Below are positions 17,145 through 25,491 of a stretch of DNA of 64,000 bases, one piece after another (the stretch's first letter is position 1; each line of letters opens with the position of its first letter). A program made the position numbers and the translations under genes. The notes beneath the pieces were generated by a model that was not told the origin of the DNA, searched no databases, and saw only the letters and a list, made by a program, of their open reading frames with translations. This DNA is from Pelagibius sp048268885 (GTDB lineage Bacteria; Pseudomonadota; Alphaproteobacteria; Kiloniellales; Kiloniellaceae): contig JBLWUP010000002.1 of assembly GCA_048268885.1 (NCBI GenBank), forward strand, positions 252,808 to 316,807, in the 5' to 3' direction.

Positions 17145-18023
17145 TCACGGGCCGAGGTTTTCGAATGTCCGGCGCATGCGCGCAGGATCGGGTTTGCTGC
17201 CGGTGAAGAGTTCGTAGGCCCGGACCGCCTGGAAGACGGCCATGCCCAAGCCCGGCAGCAGGCGGCAGCCCGCCGCCTTGGCGGCGGCGAGAAGGGCTGT
17301 TTCCAGCGGGAAGTAGACGATGTCGGCGACCCAGAGTTCCGGGCGTAGCAGCGCGGGCGGAAAGGGCGAGCCCGGGTGCTTGGCCATGCCGACAGGTGTG
17401 GCGTTGACCAGACCGCTCAGCCCCGCCGCGACGCTCTCGGGGCTTTCCGGCACGGCCACCCTGGCGGCGCCATAGTGGCGGGACAGGCTCTCGGCCAGGC
17501 GGGCGCTGCGTGTGCTGTCGCGGTCGAAAACCTTCAATTGTTCGACACCCAGTGACAGCAGGGCATGGGCCACGGCCCCGCCGGCGCCGCCGGCGCCGAT
17601 CAGCAGCACGCTGTCCAGCGCTGCCTCGGGCAGCCCGCGGCGGAAGCTCTCGGCGAAACCCCAGAAATCCGTGTTGTGGCCGTGGCGCTTGCCGTCGCGG
17701 AAAACTACGGAGTTCACCGCGCCGACGGTGCGGGCGCTGTCGGAGAGATCGTCCAGCAGGTCGATGACGTCGATTTTGTAGGGGTAAGTGATGTTGAGGC
17801 CGGCGAAGCCCTCGGCCTCGGCGCCGGCGACCACGTCGGCCAGGCTGAGCCCGGCCATCGCGGGCTCGTCCATGTCAAACAGGCGGTAGCGGTAGTCCAG
17901 GCCCTGGGCCAGGCCTTCGGCTTCGTGCATGGCCGGCGTGCGGGACTGTGCGATGCCGCGGCCGACAAGTCCCGAAAGCAGAATTCCCTCTCCCGCCATC
18001 GTCTGGGCCGGCGGCTGTGGCAT
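17145..18023 (-). CDS. Quinate/shikimate dehydrogenase (AroE superfamily, likely NAD-dependent)
   Basis: 292-aa enzyme oxidising quinate or shikimate to the 3-dehydro compound. The substrate site reads SRTPAMHE (~27-34), the variant seen in quinate/shikimate dehydrogenases, where biosynthetic AroE usually has S-x-SP. The catalytic pair is K83 in NITYPYK and D119 in HNTDFWG. The Rossmann glycine motif is GAGGAGGA (143-150). D167 at the end of the second Rossmann strand (KVFDRDS) favours NAD+ over NADP+. As the first gene of a TRAP/quiC operon it is catabolic, not biosynthetic. The promoter region is shared with a divergent TetR gene. Confidence 0.88.
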   Translation of the reverse strand: MPQPPAQTMAGEGILLSGLVGRGIAQSRTPAMHEAEGLAQGLDYRYRLFDMDEPAMAGLSLADVVAGAEAEGFAGLNITYPYKIDVIDLLDDLSDSARTVGAVNSVVFRDGKRHGHNTDFWGFAESFRRGLPEAALDSVLLIGAGGAGGAVAHALLSLGVEQLKVFDRDSTRSARLAESLSRHYGAARVAVPESPESVAAGLSGLVNATPVGMAKHPGSPFPPALLRPELWVADIVYFPLETALLAAAKAAGCRLLPGLGMAVFQAVRAYELFTGSKPDPARMRRTFENLGP

Positions 18024-18156
18024 TTTCCCCTCTCGCTGGCGCTGGGCGCCAGTTCTCTGGTTAGTCCACCAAAATGTTCCAAACGGTTAATTGAGTCAAG
18101 AAAATTGAACTAACCAGTTAAATTGCTAGTCTGCACATCCTGAGACAGGATTCGGT
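18024..18156. promoter_or_regulatory. Divergent promoter region with inverted repeats, quinate operon and TetR gene
   Basis: The 133-bp AT-rich gap between the divergent genes holds CTGGTTAG at 18057-18064 and its exact inverse CTAACCAG at 18110-18117. Around the right copy is a tighter dyad, AACT-aacc-AGTT (18108-18119), and a related GGTTAA half-site lies near 18085. These are plausible TetR operators covering both promoters. No convincing -35/-10 pair could be fixed by eye. Confidence 0.5.
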
Positions 18157-18843
18157 ATGAGCGAGAAACTGAAGCCGAGAGGGGCCCGCGACGCCCGGGC
18201 GGGCTGGAAGCAGAACCCGGAAGCGGTGCAGGCGAATATCCTGCGCGTGGCTCTGGAGGAGTTCGCCAAGAACGGCCTCTCCGGCGCCCGCGTTGATGAG
18301 ATCGCGGCGCGGACGGAAACCTCCAAGCGCATGATCTACTACTACTTCGGCGACAAGGAGGGGCTCTATCGCCGGGTTCTGGAGGCCGCCTACCGCGAGG
18401 TGCGCAGCGGCGAGCAGGAACTCGACCTGGAAGGACTGGCGCCGGCGGCGGCGCTGCGGCAACTGGTCGAATTCACCTTCGATCACCACCACCGTCATCC
18501 CCAGTTCATCCGTCTGGTCATGATCGAGAACATTCACCACGGCCACTACCTGAAGCAGTCGGACCTGATCCGCGACCTGAACCGGGGCGCCATCGAGCAC
18601 CTGGAGCGGGTACTGGAGCGCGGGCGCCGTGCCGGGGTCTTCCGCGCCGAGACCGATCCGCTGGTGGTGCACTGGCAGATCAGCGCCCTCAGCTTCTTCA
18701 ACGTCTCCAACGCCGCGACCTTCTCGGTGATTTTTGGTGACCGGCTGACCAAGCCGGCGGGCCAGGGGTTGCTGCGCCGCTGGGTCGCCGAGACGGTGCT
18801 GCGCTCGGTCCTCATCGACCCGGAAAGCCAGCCTCACCCTTGA
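18157..18843 (+). CDS. TetR-family transcriptional regulator
   Basis: 228-aa regulator. The N-terminal TetR HTH reads VDEIAARTETSKRMIYYYFG (residues ~47-66) after a helix with ILRVALEEFAKNG. The C-terminal domain has the FDHHHRHPQFIRLVMIENIHHG segment typical of the RutR/CifR-like group. It is transcribed away from the quinate/shikimate operon and shares the intergenic inverted repeats, so it most likely represses that operon and itself, with a hydroaromatic or aromatic acid as inducer. About 225 bp without a gene follow; I see no clear promoter there. Confidence 0.88.
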   Translation: MSEKLKPRGARDARAGWKQNPEAVQANILRVALEEFAKNGLSGARVDEIAARTETSKRMIYYYFGDKEGLYRRVLEAAYREVRSGEQELDLEGLAPAAALRQLVEFTFDHHHRHPQFIRLVMIENIHHGHYLKQSDLIRDLNRGAIEHLERVLERGRRAGVFRAETDPLVVHWQISALSFFNVSNAATFSVIFGDRLTKPAGQGLLRRWVAETVLRSVLIDPESQPHP

Positions 18844-19068
18844 AAATCGGGCTATTCGCCCGCTTCTCCGCCGACTGCCGCGCCGCGCAAGGGCTGCCGC
18901 CCGCGTCCGCTTGCCCTGCTCTTTTGGCCTTTCTCTATTGTACTTTTTTCTAAATCAGTACAGCATAGCGGGCTTGGCGGACGTGGGCAGGGAGCCGGGA
19001 AAACCGGCCGGCCACGTTTCCGCCTTGGGCACACAGGGATGCGACGCAGGGAATGGGAGACAGGGAAA

Positions 19069-20124
19069 ATGGGCAAATTCAATAAGTTGAGTGCTGCGCT
19101 GCTGGCCGGCGCGGCGGTTCTCGCGCTCGCGGGGACGGCGCAAGGCGCCGACAAGATCGTGATCTCCAACTGGGACGGCTACATGCCGGCCGACATGCTG
19201 GAGCGTTTCACCGCGGAGACCGGCATCGAGGCCGAGCTGGCGGTGCACGCCACCAACGAGGAGATCATGGGCAAGGTCGTCGCCGGCAAGGGCAAGGGCT
19301 ACGACGTGCTCTTCGTCTCCTCGCCTTTCGTCGAGGCGCTGAAGAACCTGGGGCTGGTCGCCGAGCTCGACCATGCCAAGATCCCCAACATGAAGAACCT
19401 CTACCCGGAGGCCATGAAGCTGGAGTACGACCCCGGCAACACGGTTTCCGTGCCCTACGCCTGGGGCACCACGGGCCTCTGCTACCGCAGCGACCTGGTG
19501 AGCGGCACGCCGGACAGCTGGATGGACCTGCTGAAGCCGGCCGACGGGCTGAAGGGCAAGGTCACCATGCTGTCGACCGACCGCTGGCTGATGGCCGCCG
19601 CCTTCCTGGCCGAGGGCAAGTCGGTGAATTCGACCGACGATGCCGACCTCGCCGCGGCGAAGGACCTGTTGATCGCCGCCAAGCAGGACCTGCTGGCCTA
19701 CGACGACACTACCTTCTATTCCAAGCTGGTGTCCGGCGAGGCCGAGCTGGTGCAGGCTTGGGACGGCTGGTGCAACTACGGCATCGCCGAGAATGCCGAC
19801 ATCAAGTACGTCATCCCCAAGGAAGGCTCCGACCTCTGGGTCGACACCATGGTGGTGACGGCGGCCTCGGAGAACAAGGACGCGGCGATGAAGTTCATCG
19901 ACTTCATCCTGCAGGCGGACAACGGCGCCTGGGTGCCGTCCAACATCCTCTACAAGGTGCCGAACAAGGCCGCCATGGAGGCGCTGGACCCCGCCCTGGT
20001 CGAACAGTATCCGAACCTCGGGATGACGCCGGCGGAACTGCTGCAGCAGGAACAGCTGCGTGATCTCGGCAAGGGCCAGAAGGCCTTCTCCAAGACCGTC
20101 ACGGAAATCCTGGCGTCCAACTAG
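19069..20124 (+). CDS. Polyamine-type ABC transporter substrate-binding protein (PotD/PotF-like)
   Basis: 351-aa periplasmic binding protein. The signal peptide (to ~23, cleavage after AQGA) is followed by DKIVISNWDGYMPADMLERF, a PotD-like opening. Other family features are YDVLFVSSPFVEALKNLGLV and VSVPYAWGTTGLCYRSD. The ATG at 19069 was preferred to one 30 nt earlier because it gives a normal signal peptide. It is first in a potDBCA-type set followed by a glycosyltransferase, three cupins and an aldehyde dehydrogenase. The ligand may be a polyamine or another amine; the unusual downstream genes leave this open. Confidence 0.88.
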   Translation: MGKFNKLSAALLAGAAVLALAGTAQGADKIVISNWDGYMPADMLERFTAETGIEAELAVHATNEEIMGKVVAGKGKGYDVLFVSSPFVEALKNLGLVAELDHAKIPNMKNLYPEAMKLEYDPGNTVSVPYAWGTTGLCYRSDLVSGTPDSWMDLLKPADGLKGKVTMLSTDRWLMAAAFLAEGKSVNSTDDADLAAAKDLLIAAKQDLLAYDDTTFYSKLVSGEAELVQAWDGWCNYGIAENADIKYVIPKEGSDLWVDTMVVTAASENKDAAMKFIDFILQADNGAWVPSNILYKVPNKAAMEALDPALVEQYPNLGMTPAELLQQEQLRDLGKGQKAFSKTVTEILASN

Positions 20125-20142
20125 GTAAGTAGGACGTTGAGG

Positions 20143-20185
20143 GCCGCTGCCGCTCCCTTCCAGTGACCCTGGGAGCGGCGGCGGC
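20143..20185 (+). other. Stable hairpin after the polyamine-type binding protein gene
   Basis: GCCGCTCCC (20149-20157) pairs with GGGAGCGGC (20171-20179), and the stem can extend on both sides; the loop is 13 nt. No T-run follows. It lies between the binding protein and first permease genes and may stabilise the upstream mRNA or attenuate transcription, as in the peptide-type operon. Confidence 0.45.
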
Positions 20186-20203
20186 GCCATTTAGCGAACA
20201 TCC

Positions 20204-21061
20204 ATGCCCCGCTCGCTGCTCAGAGACTGGCTGCTGCTCGGCCCCGGCCTTACCTGGCTGGCGCTGTTCCTCGTCGTGCCCTGCGGCATCGTCTTCGTCT
20301 TCGCCTTTTTCGAGCGCGGCGTCTACGGCGGCATCGACTACATCTTCACGCTGGAGAACTTCTCCCGCGCCGTCGACCCGCTCTATCTCTCGATCTTTCT
20401 CACCTCGGCCAAGGTGGCGGGCCTGGCGACCCTGATCGCGCTCCTGATCGGCTACCCGGCGGCCTACGCCATCGCCCGCGCCCCGGCGCGGCGCCAGACC
20501 GCCTACCTGGTGCTGGTCATGCTGCCGTTCTGGAGCAACTACCTGATCCGCACCTACGCCTGGATCGTGCTGCTGAACCGCGAGGGCCTGGTGAACAAGG
20601 GGCTCGCGGCGCTCGGCCTGGTGCAGGAGCCATTGCCGCTGCTCTACAACGAATTCGCCATCATCACCGGCCTGGTCTACAACTACCTGCCCTTCGTGGT
20701 GCTGGCGATCTACTCCTCCATCAGCCGCCTCAACCCGGAAGTGCTGGAGGCGTCGGAAGACCTCGGCGCTTCCGCGCCGCGCACCTTCTGGCGCGTGACC
20801 CTGCCGCTGACGCTGCCGGGCGTGGCCGCCGGCGCGGTCTTCGTCTTCGTGCTTTCCGTCGGCAACTTCATCACGCCGGACCTGCTGGGCGGCGGCCGCC
20901 TGCAGATGGTCGGCAACATCATCTACGACCAGTTCCTCACGGCGCGCGACTGGCCCTTCGGCGCGACGCTCAGCTTCCTGCTGATCGCCGTCATGATGGG
21001 GCTGCTGTTCTCCCAGGCGCTGCTGGTGCGCAAGGCCCAGGGGGAGGCGAAGGCGGCATGA
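20204..21061 (+). CDS. Polyamine-type ABC transporter permease (PotB/PotH-like)
   Basis: 285-aa inner-membrane permease with about six transmembrane helices. Family features are LLIGYPAAYAIARAPARRQT, LPFWSNYLIRTYAWIVLL and the EAA docking loop EASEDLGASAPRTFWRVTLP. It precedes the second permease by 225 bp, an unusually wide gap that is occupied by an inverted pair of 29-nt repeats. The gap probably reflects insertion of that element into an operon that was once tighter. Confidence 0.92.
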   Translation: MPRSLLRDWLLLGPGLTWLALFLVVPCGIVFVFAFFERGVYGGIDYIFTLENFSRAVDPLYLSIFLTSAKVAGLATLIALLIGYPAAYAIARAPARRQTAYLVLVMLPFWSNYLIRTYAWIVLLNREGLVNKGLAALGLVQEPLPLLYNEFAIITGLVYNYLPFVVLAIYSSISRLNPEVLEASEDLGASAPRTFWRVTLPLTLPGVAAGAVFVFVLSVGNFITPDLLGGGRLQMVGNIIYDQFLTARDWPFGATLSFLLIAVMMGLLFSQALLVRKAQGEAKAA

Positions 21062-21111
21062 AGAAGTCCGTTGGCACAGTTTGGACGCTTCGACCTTTCC
21101 ATCCGAAGGCT

Positions 21112-21228
21112 GTCGTCCCGGCACTTGATGCCGGGACCCATTGTCCTATCCGCACCATCGGACTTTCCCTGGATGCTCTCAAATGCTTGCAGGCGCCAAT
21201 GGATCCCGGGGTCAAGCCCCGGGATGAC
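21112..21228. repeat. Palindromic repeat pair, copy 1 (inverted 29-nt units)
   Basis: A 29-nt unit at 21112-21140 begins GTCGTCCCGG and ends GGGACCCA; an inverted copy at 21200-21228 begins TGGATCCCGGGG and ends GGGATGAC. Each unit is itself a hairpin. The same arrangement occurs at 24974-25070 and 46965-47062. It sits between two permease genes. The sequence style resembles short palindromic repeats common in alphaproteobacterial genomes. Confidence 0.8.
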
Positions 21229-21286
21229 ACCCAAAAGTGTGGTGCCAGAGCGCGACGGCATCGCCGTCTCCGGCGGGAGGTGGCCC

Positions 21287-22069
21287 ATGCCTAGCCCCAC
21301 CCGCCTCTGGCTCGGCACTCATCTGCGCTTGGTCTACCTCTTCCTCTACCTGCCCATCGCCGTCCTCATGGTGCTGAGCTTCAACCGCGCCGGCCTGCCG
21401 ACGGTCTGGAGCGGTTTCTCCTTCCAGTGGTACGGCGCGCTGGTCGACAACAAGGCGATCCTCAACGCCGCCGCCAACACCCTCATCGTCGCGGTGATCT
21501 CGACCCTGCTGGCCACGCTGCTGGGCGCGCTGCTGGCCATCGGCATGGAGTACCGCCGCCGCGGCGCGGCGCTGGAGGCGGTGCTCTTCGCGCCGATGAT
21601 CATCCCCGACATCGTGCTGGCCATCGCGCTGCTGTCCTTCTTCACCCTGGTGAACTTCACCCTCGGGCTGCACTCCATCATCCTCAGCCACGTCGTCTTC
21701 AACATCGCCTTCGTCTGCGCGGTGGTGCGCACGCGCCTGCGCAACTTCGACTGGGCAGTCTTCGAGGCCTCGGTGGACCTAGGCGCCTCCGAGGTGACGA
21801 CCTTCCGGCGCATCATCCTGCCGATGATCTTTCCCGGCGTTCTGGCCGGCGCCATGCTGGCCTTCACCCTCTCGGTCGACGAGTTCATCATCGCCTACTT
21901 CACGGCGGGGGCGGGGCAGTCCTCCACCACCCTGCCGATGCAGATCTATTCGATGATCCGTTTCGGCGTGACGCCGGAGATCAACGCCATGGCGACCGTC
22001 GTCATGCTGGTCAGCTTCACCCTGGTGCTGCTGGCCCAGCGCGTGAACAAGGGGGCCGTCGGCGTATGA
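21287..22069 (+). CDS. Polyamine-type ABC transporter permease (PotC/PotI-like)
   Basis: 260-aa inner-membrane permease with about six transmembrane helices. Family features are YLPIAVLMVLSFN, the EAA-like loop FEASVDLGASEVTTFRRIILP and LSVDEFIIAYFTAGAG. The ATG at 21287 follows GGGAGG and gives the normal PotC length; the frame is open upstream into the repeat element, which is not coding. The stop overlaps the next gene by 4 nt (ATGA). Confidence 0.92.
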   Translation: MPSPTRLWLGTHLRLVYLFLYLPIAVLMVLSFNRAGLPTVWSGFSFQWYGALVDNKAILNAAANTLIVAVISTLLATLLGALLAIGMEYRRRGAALEAVLFAPMIIPDIVLAIALLSFFTLVNFTLGLHSIILSHVVFNIAFVCAVVRTRLRNFDWAVFEASVDLGASEVTTFRRIILPMIFPGVLAGAMLAFTLSVDEFIIAYFTAGAGQSSTTLPMQIYSMIRFGVTPEINAMATVVMLVSFTLVLLAQRVNKGAVGV

Positions 22070-23166
22070 GCGAGCCGCGCACCGTCATCTCGATCCAGGG
22101 CCTGACCAAGCGTTTCGGCGAGGTGACGGCGGTCGACGCCGTCGACCTGGACCTGCAGGAGAACGAGTTCTTCGCCCTGCTGGGGCCGTCCGGCTGCGGC
22201 AAGACCACCCTGCTGCGCATGATCGCCGGCTTCGCCCGGCCCGACGCCGGGCGCCTGCTGCTCGACGGCCAGGACATGACCGCGCTGAAGCCCAACCGCC
22301 GCCCGGTCAACCTGATGTTCCAGTCCTACGCGCTGTTCCCGCATATGACGGTGGGGCAGAACATCGCCTATGGTCTGGAGATGGAAGGCTGCGGGCGCGA
22401 CGAGATCAAGCGGCGCGTCGGCGAGATGCTGGAGATGACGGAGCTTGCCGCCTTCCGCGCGCGCAAGCCCGACAGCCTTTCCGGCGGCCAGCGTCAGCGC
22501 GTGGCGCTGGCCCGCGCGCTGGTGAAGCGCCCGCGGGTGCTGCTGCTGGACGAACCGCTGGGCGCCCTCGACAAGAAGCTGCGCGAGCAGATGCAGCTGG
22601 AGTTGAAGCGCATGCAGCACGAGATCGGCATCACCTTCGTGATCGTGACCCACGACCAGGAGGAAGCCCTGGTCATGGCCGACCGGATCGCCGTGCTGAA
22701 GGACGGCGAGGTCATGCAGGTCGGCAGTCCGCGTGATCTCTACGAATTTCCGGCGGATCGTTTCGTCGCCGGCTTTATCGGCAAGATGAACTTCTTTGCC
22801 GGATCGCGCAGCGCCGAGGGCGTCGCCTTCGGCGGCGGCGTCCTGGCCGGCATCGCGCCGGAGGGAACGGAGGTTTCCAGCGTGGCGATGGCCGCGGTGC
22901 GGCCGGAACGCCTGCGCCTGGCACCGCAGCGTCCGGCGGATGGCCGCAACGCGGTGGCCGGGCGCATCGTCGATATCGCCTATCACGGCCAGGACCTGAA
23001 CGTGCATGTGTTGGTCCAGGGGGCGCTCGAAGGCGCGGGCGAGGAAGGCGGCGAGCGCGTGCTGGTGCGCCTGCCGGCCGGCGAGGCGGAGGCGGGCGAC
23101 TGGCGCCCCGGCCAGGATGTCTGGTGCTGCTGGGAGGCGGCGCATACGCGCATCCTTGGCGTATAA
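22066..23166 (+). CDS. Polyamine-type ABC transporter ATP-binding protein (PotA/PotG-like)
   Basis: 366-aa ATPase. Walker A is GPSGCGKTT (residues 40-48), Q-loop MFQSYALFPHM, signature LSGGQRQRV and Walker B LLLLDEPLGALD. A C-terminal TOBE-like domain (~290-366) contains AAVRPERLRL and IVDIAYHGQDLNVHV. The ATG overlaps the previous stop by 4 nt. It completes the transporter, and a glycosyltransferase gene follows after 59 bp. Confidence 0.93.
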   Translation: MSEPRTVISIQGLTKRFGEVTAVDAVDLDLQENEFFALLGPSGCGKTTLLRMIAGFARPDAGRLLLDGQDMTALKPNRRPVNLMFQSYALFPHMTVGQNIAYGLEMEGCGRDEIKRRVGEMLEMTELAAFRARKPDSLSGGQRQRVALARALVKRPRVLLLDEPLGALDKKLREQMQLELKRMQHEIGITFVIVTHDQEEALVMADRIAVLKDGEVMQVGSPRDLYEFPADRFVAGFIGKMNFFAGSRSAEGVAFGGGVLAGIAPEGTEVSSVAMAAVRPERLRLAPQRPADGRNAVAGRIVDIAYHGQDLNVHVLVQGALEGAGEEGGERVLVRLPAGEAEAGDWRPGQDVWCCWEAAHTRILGV

Positions 23167-23225
23167 GGGGGCGGTTCGATGTTGGATGAGACAAGCAAAG
23201 CAAAGCAGAACAGCGAGGCAGCGAG

Positions 23226-24524
23226 ATGAGCGACAAGAAGACCATCGCATTCTTTCCCGAGGCGGCCTTTGGCCCGGCCCTTAATTCGGTCGGCATCGCG
23301 CAGGCCTGCGAGAAGCTGGGCCACAAGGCGGTGTTTCTGACCGATCCGGGCATGGCCGGCGTCTATGCCGGCTACGGCTTCGAAGAGCACATGGTCAACA
23401 TGTCGGAGCCCATGCCGCCGGAGGAAATGGCGAAGTACTGGTCCGACTTCATCAACGGCCACATCCCGAATTTCAACCTGACGCCCTACGAGCAGCTCGA
23501 CAACTACGTGAAGGAGTGCTGGGAGGCCATCGTCGATACCTCCATCTGGGCGGAGAAGGACCTGCCCGGCGTGCTGGCCGAGGTGAAGCCTGACATCGTC
23601 TGCGTCGACAACGTGATTCTCTTCCCGGCGATCAAGCGCTACGCCAAAGAGATCGGCAAGGCCTGGGTGCGCATCATTTCCTGCTCGGAGAACGAGATCG
23701 TCGATCCGGATATCCCGCCGCACCTCTCCGGCTGCGGCGAGAAAGACCGCGACTGCTTCGAGAAGTTCGACGCCAAGTTCAAGGAAGTGGTGACGCCCTG
23801 CCACGAGAAGTTCAATACCTTCCTGAAGGAGTGTGGCGAGGAACCCTACGAATTGGGCGAGTTCTTCGAGGCGTCGCCCTCCCTCAATCTGCTGCTCTAC
23901 CCGGAGCCGGTGAAGTTCGCCCGGCGCAACCCGCTGGACCCGGCGCGCTTCCAGTACCTGGAAGGCTGCGTGCGCGACGAGAAGCCCTACGAGATCCCGA
24001 CCTTCGCGGCGCACAATGACAAGCCGATCATCTATGTCAGCTTCGGCAGCCTCGGGTCCGGCGACACGGACCTGCTGAAGCGCATCATCGCCGCCGTCGG
24101 CAAAATGGAGATCCGCGCCCTGGTGAACGTCGGCGACTACAAGGACGACTACGGCGAGCTGCCGCCCAATGTGCAGATCGACGGCTGGTTCCCGCAGCCC
24201 TCGGTGATCAAGCAGATGGATGCGGTGATCCATCACGGCGGCAACAACTCCTTCAACGAGTGCCTCTACTTCGCCAAGCCGGCGATCATCATGCCCTATG
24301 TCTGGGACGGCCACGATAACGCGACCCGCGTGCAGGAAACCGGCCACGGCCTGCACATGCACCGCGCCAACTGGACCGAAGACCAGCTGATCGCCAACCT
24401 GAACCGGCTGCTGACCGACAAGGAGATGGCGGCGAAGCTGGCGGCCACCTCCGCCCACATGCAGAGCCGCCAGGGGCCGGCCAAGGCGGCGGGCCTGCTG
24501 GACGAACTGGCGAAAGGCCTCTGA
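23226..24524 (+). CDS. GT1/MGT-like UDP-glycosyltransferase family protein
   Basis: 432-aa GT-B fold protein. The C-terminal nucleotide-sugar domain has VSFGSLGSGD (~272-280) and the donor-binding motif HHGGNNSFNECLYFAKP (336-352) followed by MPYVWDGHDNATRVQETG. The N-terminal acceptor domain opens FFPEAAFGPALNSVGIAQA, where GT1 members normally carry a G-H-x-x-P-type catalytic His; here that His is absent. It could glycosylate a small molecule, or have lost that activity. It sits directly between a polyamine-type ABC transporter and three cupins (2-nt gap to the first), so it belongs to the same operon. I do not know a characterised system with this gene order. Confidence 0.8.
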   Translation: MSDKKTIAFFPEAAFGPALNSVGIAQACEKLGHKAVFLTDPGMAGVYAGYGFEEHMVNMSEPMPPEEMAKYWSDFINGHIPNFNLTPYEQLDNYVKECWEAIVDTSIWAEKDLPGVLAEVKPDIVCVDNVILFPAIKRYAKEIGKAWVRIISCSENEIVDPDIPPHLSGCGEKDRDCFEKFDAKFKEVVTPCHEKFNTFLKECGEEPYELGEFFEASPSLNLLLYPEPVKFARRNPLDPARFQYLEGCVRDEKPYEIPTFAAHNDKPIIYVSFGSLGSGDTDLLKRIIAAVGKMEIRALVNVGDYKDDYGELPPNVQIDGWFPQPSVIKQMDAVIHHGGNNSFNECLYFAKPAIIMPYVWDGHDNATRVQETGHGLHMHRANWTEDQLIANLNRLLTDKEMAAKLAATSAHMQSRQGPAKAAGLLDELAKGL

Positions 24525-24526
24525 CC

Positions 24527-24931
24527 ATGTCCGATGTCGCCGCCGCGGTCCTGCCGCCGAGCCTGCAAAGCTCCGCTCCGCACCTGGCCGGCGCCAGCGC
24601 CTGGGCGGAGAGCCTCGCCGACTGGGGTGCGCAGCCGGACGCGCTTGCGCCTAACAACTCCGAGGGGGTAAGCCACAGCAGCGGCCGCCTGCTGTGGAAG
24701 GGTGAGGGCGGGCGGCCAGAGGTCGGCCTGTGGATCTGCACGCCGGGCCGCTGGCGCCTTTCGCTGCCGGCGGATGAGTTGTGTCACTTCGTCGCCGGCC
24801 GCGCCGTCTACCGCGAGGACGGCGGCGAGGTCATCGACATCACGCCGGGCACGGTCGTGCATTTCCGCCGCGGCTGGACCGGCGAGTGCGAGGTGATGGA
24901 GACCCTGCGTAACCTCTACATGCTGGTGTGA
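24527..24931 (+). CDS. Cupin (DUF861/cupin_3-type), first of three tandem paralogues
   Basis: 134-aa single-domain beta-barrel protein. The core LWKGEGGRPEVGLWICTPG, then DELCHFVAGRAVYREDGGEV and ITPGTVVHFRRGWTG, is the cupin_3 pattern seen in ureidoglycine aminohydrolase-like and EutQ-like proteins. It starts 2 nt after the glycosyltransferase. The next two cupins share the same core, including the WICTPG motif, so the three arose by tandem duplication. The function is unknown; the fold often binds a metal and acts on amines, ureides or sugars. Confidence 0.83.
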   Translation: MSDVAAAVLPPSLQSSAPHLAGASAWAESLADWGAQPDALAPNNSEGVSHSSGRLLWKGEGGRPEVGLWICTPGRWRLSLPADELCHFVAGRAVYREDGGEVIDITPGTVVHFRRGWTGECEVMETLRNLYMLV

Positions 24932-24973
24932 TGATGAGTTCTATGCACCTTGACGCGACCGGTCCGCTTCCCC

Positions 24974-25070
24974 TGGACCCTCGGGACAAGCCCGAGGGTG
25001 ACGGCAGGAAAGGCCGCAAGGACGTGGCAACCTCACCACCTGTCATGCTCGGCCTTGTGCCGAGCATCCA
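24974..25070. repeat. Palindromic repeat pair, copy 2 (inverted 29-nt units)
   Basis: Units at 24974-25002 (TGGACCCTCGGG...GAGGGTGAC) and 25042-25070 (GTCATGCTCGG...CGAGCATCCA) are inverted to each other, each exactly 29 nt and each forming a hairpin. This copy lies in the 180-bp gap between the first and second cupin genes. The order of the two orientations is opposite to copies 1 and 3. Confidence 0.8.
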
Positions 25071-25111
25071 GGGCAGGCGCTCGACTGTTTGCGGCAGCGG
25101 GATTCGACGGC

Positions 25112-25477
25112 ATGACGGCTAACTTCAAATCCTCGGCGCCGCACATCCACGGCGTCTCCGCCTGGGATGGCGAGATGACCGACTGGGGTGGGCACCTGGA
25201 GCCCCTCGACGGCCGCTCGATGAATCGCGGGCGTCTGCTGTGGAAGGGCGAGGACGGCCTGCCGGAAGCGGGCCTGTGGATCTGCACGCCGGGCAGCTGG
25301 CGGCTCACCCTGCCGCGCGACGAGATGTGCCATTTCCTGGAAGGCCGCGCGGTCTACAAGGCCGACGACGGCGAAGTGATCGAGGTCGGCCCGGGCACGG
25401 TGGTGCATTTCCGCGAGGACTGGACCGGCACGGTGGAAGTGTTTGAGACGATTCGCAGCGTCTACATGCTGCGTTGA
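25112..25477 (+). CDS. Cupin (DUF861/cupin_3-type), second tandem paralogue
   Basis: 121-aa cupin closely resembling the first: LWKGEDGLPEAGLWICTPG, RDEMCHFLEGRAVYKADDG and VGPGTVVHFREDWTG. The N-terminus SSAPHIHGVSAW matches SSAPHLAGASAW of the first copy, so the two are the closest pair. The ATG at 25112 follows the repeat element; the open frame upstream is not coding. The stop lies 14 nt before the third cupin. Confidence 0.82.
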   Translation: MTANFKSSAPHIHGVSAWDGEMTDWGGHLEPLDGRSMNRGRLLWKGEDGLPEAGLWICTPGSWRLTLPRDEMCHFLEGRAVYKADDGEVIEVGPGTVVHFREDWTGTVEVFETIRSVYMLR

Positions 25478-25491
25478 ACGAGGATGATCCG

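Noticed and set aside
18938..18966. TTGTAC as -35 upstream of the polyamine-type operon
   Set aside because: No acceptable -10 hexamer at 16-18 nt, so the promoter could not be placed.
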